DNA of 22,486 nt from NCBI GenBank assembly GCA_001275005.1, contig JWZX01000911.1, positions 1 to 22,486 of the forward strand, written 5' to 3'. How positions within the stretch are numbered: the stretch's first letter is position 1; each line of letters begins with the position of its first letter. The stretch comes from Chrysochromulina tobinii. Lineage: Eukaryota > Haptophyta > Prymnesiales > Chrysochromulinaceae. The notes beneath the pieces were generated by a model. That model had not been told where the DNA came from. It did no database searches and worked only from the letters and a program-made list of their open reading frames with translations. This document shows, one piece after another, positions 8,276-13,918 of the stretch. A program made the translations under genes and the position numbers.

Positions 8276-11200
8276 ATGCGCGTAGCGTTCATGGATGCGT
8301 TGTCGCTGCGGGGCCGCAAAGCCAAGGCTTCACCACCACCAGACATCGCTCTGCCGGCGACCACGCCAGCCTGCGCCGAGCCACAGACCATGGCATCGCA
8401 ATTGTTACAAGGCGCACTGGATAACGAGTTGACCAGCACGCTCGTCCTTGCGCGGCAGCACTCAACAATCATGGACGAGTCAGTCGACGAGGCTAGGAAC
8501 CTCGCGCCGGATCCGCATCGGCGCGAAACAGGAGTGGCCGTGGAGGCCGCGAGATGGGTTGCCGCACTCACGGGCGCTGCACTGCCCCAGGCGGTGGAGG
8601 ATGGCGACAAGGTGCTTGATAGCCTACACGAGTGGCTGCGCGACGGCGTCATCCTATGCCGCCTCGCTCATCGGCTCGGCGCGATGCCGAGCCTGCTGCG
8701 CGCAGAAAGCAACGGCAGCAGTAGCAGCAGCGGCGGCGGCTGCAGCAGTAGCAGCAGCGGGAGCGCCAGCAGCAGCGGCAGTGGAAGCGGCAGTGGCAGC
8801 GGCAGCGGCAGCGGCAGCGGCAGCGGCTGCAGAAACGGGAGCGACGCGCTGCACAAGGCCAAGAGCCTCGACCGTATCTCCCAGTTCGTTGAGGCGTGCC
8901 GCAAGCTAGGGATGCCTGAGCCTGACCTCCTATGCGGAGCCGACCTCGCCGAGGGCAAGAACATGCAATCGGTCGTGCGCAGCCTCCACTCGCTCGGGCG
9001 CGTCGTGCAGCGGCTCGACAGCTACGAGGGCCCCACGCTTGGCGTCAAGCTGGCTGTGAAGAATGAGCGCTCCTTCACAGCGCAGCAGCTCGCCGAGGCG
9101 CGGGCGATGCCCACGAGGCTCGGGCGCGACCAAGCGGCCGCGGCGAAGGCGGCGGGCGGGCCTGGCCTCGTCTCCGCCCCTAGGCAAGTCTCCTCTGGGG
9201 TCGGAGGCTGGGGCTCACCATCCTCGTCCGTATCGGAGGTCATCTCGGAGGTCATCTCGGGCTCACCATCCTCGTCGGTACATGTGGTCTCACCGTCAGT
9301 CATCAGTCTGGAGCCGCCCTCATCGCCGCAGACAGCTGCGCCGGGGACGATACAGAAGCTGCACGGGCACAAGGGCAGCCGGTCGGTGGAACCAGCGGAC
9401 GTGACAAAGCAGTCGGAGGCGATACAGATGGGCCGGAGTCAAAAGATGGCCTTCGAGCAGAAGCGCGCGGCCTTCGAACGCTCGATGGAGCCAAGTGGAG
9501 ACGAAGCAGGCGCCGTGACGGGCGCGCCAGAGGCCGGCGCGATGCCGCCGCCGAGCGGCGGTCGTATGGCGCTCGGTACGGCGCGCAACTGTCGAGGGAC
9601 GGCCGAGCCCGCGCCGTACCGAGCGCCCACGCCCACCCCGGCCGTCCTGTACAGTCGTCCTCATATGTCGCCCATGGAGCGCAGGGAGATGCGCCATGGG
9701 GCAGAGGCGCTCGCCGGGGAGGTCTCCGCCAGGGCGGCGCAGCTGCTGCAGCTCAGGCCGGCGACGCTCGATGAGCTGCCCGAGCCGCGAGAGCCGGCCC
9801 CGCTCAAAGTCTACTCGCGCTCCATGCATGGCGCCATGCATGCACGGGCCCTTCCGCCGGTGGCTGCCGTAACCTCAACGGCTGCCGTAACCTCGAAAGC
9901 TGCCGTAACCTCCACGGCTGGGACCCCATCGCTGGCGGCGCCCCCGCCCCGTGCAAGAGTGGATGTGACGCCTTTCTCAACGAGCGCGCCGGTGGCTGCA
10001 ACGGCGGCGCCGACTGCGCCGGTGGCTGCAACGGCGGCGCCGACTGCGCCAGCGGCTGCGACTCTTTCGCTCGAGGAGGAGTCCGCGGCGGTGGAGGGGG
10101 CAGCGGAGGCACCGGCGGCGGATACGGAGGTGATGATGGCGCCGGCGAAGCACCCTGCCGAGGCGGAGGCACAGATCATCTCGGAGGTAATCTCGGACCC
10201 TGCCGAGGCAGAGGCACAGATCATCTCGGAGGTAATCTCGGACCCTGCCGAGGCGGAGGCACAGATGATCTCGGAGGTAATCTCGGACCCTGCCGAGGTG
10301 GAGGCACAGATGATCTCGGAGGTATTCTCGGGGGCGCGGGAGCGAGTGGACCGGATGCGAGCAGCCCCAGTCCCGGCTAAGACGCCCACGACGCTGCAAG
10401 CCATGAGCCCGTGCAAGGATTCGCGCTCGGTGCTGCGCTTGGAGCTCGAGATCGTAGCGAAGGAGGCGAAGGAGGCGAAGGAGGCGAAGGAGGCGGCGGC
10501 GGAGGCGGAGGCGGAGGAGGTGGAGGAGGCAGAGGAGGAGGAGGCGGCTGCAGCTACTACAGCCTTGCCGCCGCCAACTGCCACCTGCAATGCAGCACCC
10601 TGCGACTCAGAGCCTGCCAAAACCGAGGCCATCGCTCCATGGCTGGTCGTGTCGGCGGAGGCGCTTGAGACGGCGCCCGACGCGTCCGACGCGCCCTTGC
10701 GGCCTTCGGCAGCGGAGCGACAAGCGCCGTCTCAAGCGCCCTCGGGGGAGGCAGGCCTGAAGCGATCGCCAGTGCTAGCTGAGACGGCAGCTACGAAGGC
10801 CACTTCAACGGCGGATCAAGTGACTGTTGAAGCATCAGAGGTTGCTCCGAGAGCAGAAGACGCTCCGAGATTACCTCCGAGATTACCTCCGAGATTACCT
10901 CCGAGATTACCTCCGAGATTACCTCCGAGATCACCTCCGAGAGCAAAAGACGCCATCGACCTCGCCACGGCCCCCAAAACTTCAAGCTCCGCTGCGGCAG
11001 ATTCTCGTGCCAACGCCACAGCTTTGTCAATTGCTTCGTCGGTGAGCACGCCGCCGGCCGGCCCCGCCGCTGCTCCGTCGTGTACCGGTACGCTGCCAAA
11101 GACAGCCCCACAGCCATCGCCGAAGACGCCCCCGCAGCTGCCGCCGGACGTGCAGCAGCCAGTCGCTCGTCAAGAGAGCCCTGCCGAGCGCGCGGTGCGT

Positions 11201-12575
11201 CTCTCTGGCGAGCGGCTTGAGTTGCTACACTCGTCTCGCTCGTCACGGCGCTTGACCCGTAGAGCTTGTGGGGACTTGAGCAGCCAGGGCAGTGGGGACT
11301 TGAGCAGCCAGGGCAGTGGGGTCTCGAGCAGCCAGGGCAGTGGGGTCTCGAGCAGCCAGGGCAGTGGGGTCTCGAGTGGCCAGGGCCTGGGCTCGCCGCG
11401 GCGGCTGCCCTTCAATCTCGTGACCCGAGATCGCCCCTCGTGGAACAATCATTCGACCCAAGATCGCCACTCACCGAGCTCTGAGCAACTTGAGTCGCCG
11501 ACGGGACGGCCCTCGCTCCCACCGCCGGCGGGACGGCCGCTCTCGCTCAAACCGCCCTCGCTCCCGCCGCCGCTGCCGACAAAGGTGCTCCCCTCGCCAG
11601 CGGCAACGCCACAGCCGCCAACGACAGCTTGGGAGCCGATACTCCCCCCACCGATACTCCCCCCACCGCCGACACTCCCCCCATCGCCGATACTCCCCCC
11701 ACCGCCGCATTTAACGGCCGCACTGACATCGTCGTCGGTGCCATCGGCGCAGTGGAAGGAGCCCTCAATTCGATTGGCACTGCCATTGGCGCCCCCTGCG
11801 CCATTGCCGCCAGTTGCAACGGCGGGAGAGGCGTGCGGCGTGACGCCGATGGCAAAGTTGCCGACGCCAACTATGGCGGCGGTCACGGCGCAAAGGTCCC
11901 CATCACCATCACTCGCTACGCCAGCCTCTTTACCGCCTCAGCCATCTCCACCACGCGTCCCGTCAACACCGCTGCCGCTTGAGCGACCACCACCACCAAG
12001 CCTCATGCCAGCATTGTTGCCGCTCGAGCTACCACCTCGCGCGACGGCGGGCGGGACGGCGCTCGGGACGGCGCTCGGTGCCTCGGAGGCGGCAGATGAG
12101 GATCTCGCCGATCAGGATCTCGCCGATCAGGATCTCGCAGATGAGGATCGACGAACGGCGAGCGTCCAGAAGCTTTGCGACGCGTCGGCGGCCGACATCT
12201 CGACCCTGTACACAGTGCAGGACCTGCTCGGCGAGGGCCGCTTCTCCAAGGTCTATTCGGTCGTGGAGGAGGCGACTGGGCAGGTGCTTGCGCTCAAGGA
12301 GCTCGACAAGGGCGCGATCGTTGAGGATGAGGAAGGCCTCGAGATGCTCGAGGCGGAGGTGCTGGCGCTGAAGCGCGCGGGCAATGCACCGCACGTCGTA
12401 CGGCTCCAAAAGGTCATCGCCTCACCCGATGCCATCTATCTCGCCATGGATCGCGTGCCCGGCCGCGCGCTCGTCGACGTGATAGACGAGCGCGGCGCGC
12501 TCGAGTGCAGCTACGTGCGCCACCTGATGCTGCAGCTGCTCACGGCTTTGGCGGCGCTCGCCGAGGTCGGCGTGG

Positions 12576-12607
<32 letters not shown>

Positions 12608-13528
12608 GTGAGCGAGGAGGAGACGGAGCGGCCGCACCTGACGCTCATCGACTTTGGGTACGCGGCACTGCTGGGCGGCGGCGACGCGCCCAATGAGCTG
12701 ACGGGCGTCGCCGGCTCGCCCGAGTACGCGGCGCCCGAGGTGCTCTCGTGGATTGCGGCGGAGGCAGACGAGACGGGCGAGGTGGTAGGCGAGCCATACG
12801 ACGCGGGCTGCGACGTGTGGAGCGTGGGTGTGACGGCGCACGTGCTGCTGTGCGCTGAGCTTCCCTTTGACCTGCCCAAGGAGGCGACCGAGGAAGCGCT
12901 CGTCGCCGCCGCGCGCCACGTTGACCTCTCCTTCCGTCGTCTCAAGGGTGAGGCGAGGGTGAGGCGAGGAAAGGTGATGGCGACGCTGGAGGGCGAGGCG
13001 GCGATGGCGCCGGCGCGCGCGTTTGTACGCGCATGCATGGCAGTGGCGCGCCCGGAGCGCCCTTCGGCACAGCAGTTGCTGGACCACCCGTGGCTTGGCG
13101 GCAAGGCAGTAGCGCAGGTGGCATCGGTGGAGGTGGTGTACGTGTTCACCGCCGAAGCGGCCTCCGACGTGAGAGAGCAGCTGGGCGTGACGCTGTCCGC
13201 GGGCGATCCGCTGACGGACCCGCTGCTGGCCGCAATGCGTGAGGGTCTCCAAGTGCCGGCAAGCATGACGAACGACCAACTCAAGGCGGCATTGGTGGCC
13301 CAGGGCTTTCTCGAATGCAAGACCGACGAGAGCGGCCTCAGTCACGGCCTCCGCGCCACCCCGTCTGCTCCGACCCTTGCACCCAAGCCGCTGACGGCGC
13401 TGGCGACGACGGCGCTGGCGACGCCTGCATCTGGCCCTGGCCAGAGCGCGACGCACGCGGGTCCCGCGAGGTCTATCCAACGCACGTACGGTGCGCCGCA
13501 CTATTGTAGCCCGAGACAGGCCCCGTAA
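8276..13528 (+). CDS. Calponin-homology domain plus CAMK-like Ser/Thr protein kinase, giant intronless ORF
   Basis: 1750 residues from ATG 8276. Residues ~88-245 form a calponin-homology (actin-binding type) domain: LHEWLRDGVILCRLAHRL, ISQFVEACRKLGMPEPDLL, GADLAEGKNMQSVVRSL, then GPTLGVKLAVKNERSFTAQQL as in transgelin/calponin. It is interrupted by a Ser/Gly tract at ~144-184. Residues ~250-1290 are disordered, Pro/Ala/Glu-rich and built of in-frame tandem repeats. Residues ~1310-1608 form a complete kinase: GEGRFSKVY, catalytic Lys in LALKEL, HRDVKPEN, DFG, SPEYAAPEV, DVWSVGV and DHPWLGG. The activation loop and HRDVKPEN style fit CAMK-group kinases. A ~140-residue tail of unknown fold follows. 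The likely role is a cytoskeleton-linked signalling kinase. No introns are needed across 5.25 kb, in contrast to both neighbouring genes. An in-frame TTG lies two codons upstream and is unlikely to be the start. Confidence 0.85.
8703..8828 (+). repeat. AGC/GGC triplet tract splitting the calponin-homology domain
   Basis: AGCAGC and GGCAGC triplets encode a Ser/Gly run with a few Cys and Ala, inserted between the two halves of the CH domain, where it would form a long loop. The phase is preserved. Confidence 0.85.
9211..9280 (+). repeat. Direct repeat flanking a 12-bp array, in frame in the kinase
   Basis: A 22-bp sequence beginning GGGCTCACCATCCTCGTC occurs at 9211-9232 and 9259-9280 (21/22 identical). 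Between the copies is TCGGAGGTCATC repeated about twice. The offset between copies is 48 bp, a multiple of three, and the insert encodes SEVISEVIS. Confidence 0.85.
9568..9627 (+). repeat. 18-bp perfect inverted repeat inside the kinase CDS
   Basis: GGCGCTCGGTACGGCGCG (9568-9585) is the exact reverse complement of 9610-9627, with a 24-bp spacer. It could form a strong RNA hairpin. A near match of the unit, GGCGCTCGATACGGCGCC, occurs in the monooxygenase gene at 14635-14652. Confidence 0.85.
10154..10333 (+). repeat. Four 45-bp tandem units in the kinase CDS
   Basis: Units start at 10154, 10199, 10244 and 10289 and encode PAEAEAQIISEVISD with minor changes. Each ends in CTCGGAGGTAATCTCGG, related to the 12-bp array at 10864-10934 in the opposite orientation. 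Confidence 0.92.
10845..10953 (+). repeat. Direct repeat flanking a CCGAGATTACCT array in the kinase CDS
   Basis: A 19-bp sequence, CTCCGAGAGCARAAGACGC, occurs at 10845-10863 and 10935-10953 (18/19). Between the copies the 12-mer CTCCGAGATTAC repeats about six times and encodes LPPR units. The offset is 90 bp, so the frame is kept. Confidence 0.9.
11270..11389 (+). repeat. Five 24-bp tandem units in the kinase CDS
   Basis: The unit is GGGG, then ACTTGAGCAGCCAGGGCAGT or TCTCGAGCAGCCAGGGCAGT, starting at 11270. It encodes an eight-residue repeat (GDLSSQGS or GVSSSQGS). The last unit is diverged. Confidence 0.9.
12092..12149 (+). repeat. 15-bp array bounded by a 13-bp direct repeat, just before the kinase domain
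   Basis: GCAGATGAGGATC occurs at 12092-12104 and 12137-12149 and brackets GATCAGGATCTCGCC units encoding DLADQ. The offset is 45 bp and in frame. Confidence 0.75.
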
Positions 13529-13918
13529 CCAGAGGTGGGGCCATGGAGTGTGAGCCCACCTCGCGTGATCCCGTGTAAGTAAGTAAGTAACTCACGCCTA
13601 TCGGCAGCGTACACGTGGCGAGAGCCCACCTCGCGTGATCCCGTGCAACGCCTGATGAGCCCGCTGTGCGACCACGGGACCTGATGATCATGTTTTGCCG
13701 TAAGTACTCAGAGTGATGACGAGACTTACTCAGATCTCAGTAGAGTGCTGTCTTCTGGGACTAGGAACTGTGCATATTAGTGTGTGCTGGATATGCAGTG
13801 AAATCACACTTCACGGGAGGGTGGTGCTGCGCTGACGGTCGTTAGCGGGACCCGGCACGAGCGCGAGCGTGGCTGTGATTCCTGCAGCTTCCCTCGGATG
13901 ATTTTATACAACAACTCG
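13529..13918. other. Convergent intergenic region between kinase and monooxygenase 3' ends
   Basis: 390 bp hold the 3' ends of two convergent genes. No coding frame is supported. The main feature is a direct repeat around a TAAG run at 13552-13645. The remainder (13650-13918) shows nothing further. Confidence 0.6.
13552..13645. repeat. 24-bp direct repeat around a (TAAG)n run
   Basis: A 24-bp sequence beginning GAGCCCACCTCGCGTGATC is perfect at 13552-13575 and 13622-13645. The 46-bp spacer starts with TAAGTAAGTAAGTAA. This is the same duplication-plus-array architecture as in the genes, here in non-coding DNA. Confidence 0.9.

Noticed and set aside
10154-10333. 45-bp direct repeats resembling a CRISPR or satellite array
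   Set aside because: The units are contiguous with no variable spacers, keep the reading frame and lie inside a eukaryotic kinase gene.
10791-11246. Minus-strand frame with a SEVIS repeat run
   Set aside because: Shadow of the LPPR array in the kinase. The kinase frame is continuous for 5.2 kb with intact CH and kinase domains.
12422-13501. Minus-strand 359-residue frame across the kinase domain
   Set aside because: Arg/His/Leu-rich antisense of the kinase catalytic region, a common artefact of GC-rich codon use.
13552-13645. Long direct repeats as the ends of an LTR or DNA transposon
   Set aside because: Only 24 bp long with a 46-bp spacer and no inverted termini or enzyme gene. It fits the local duplication-plus-array pattern better.
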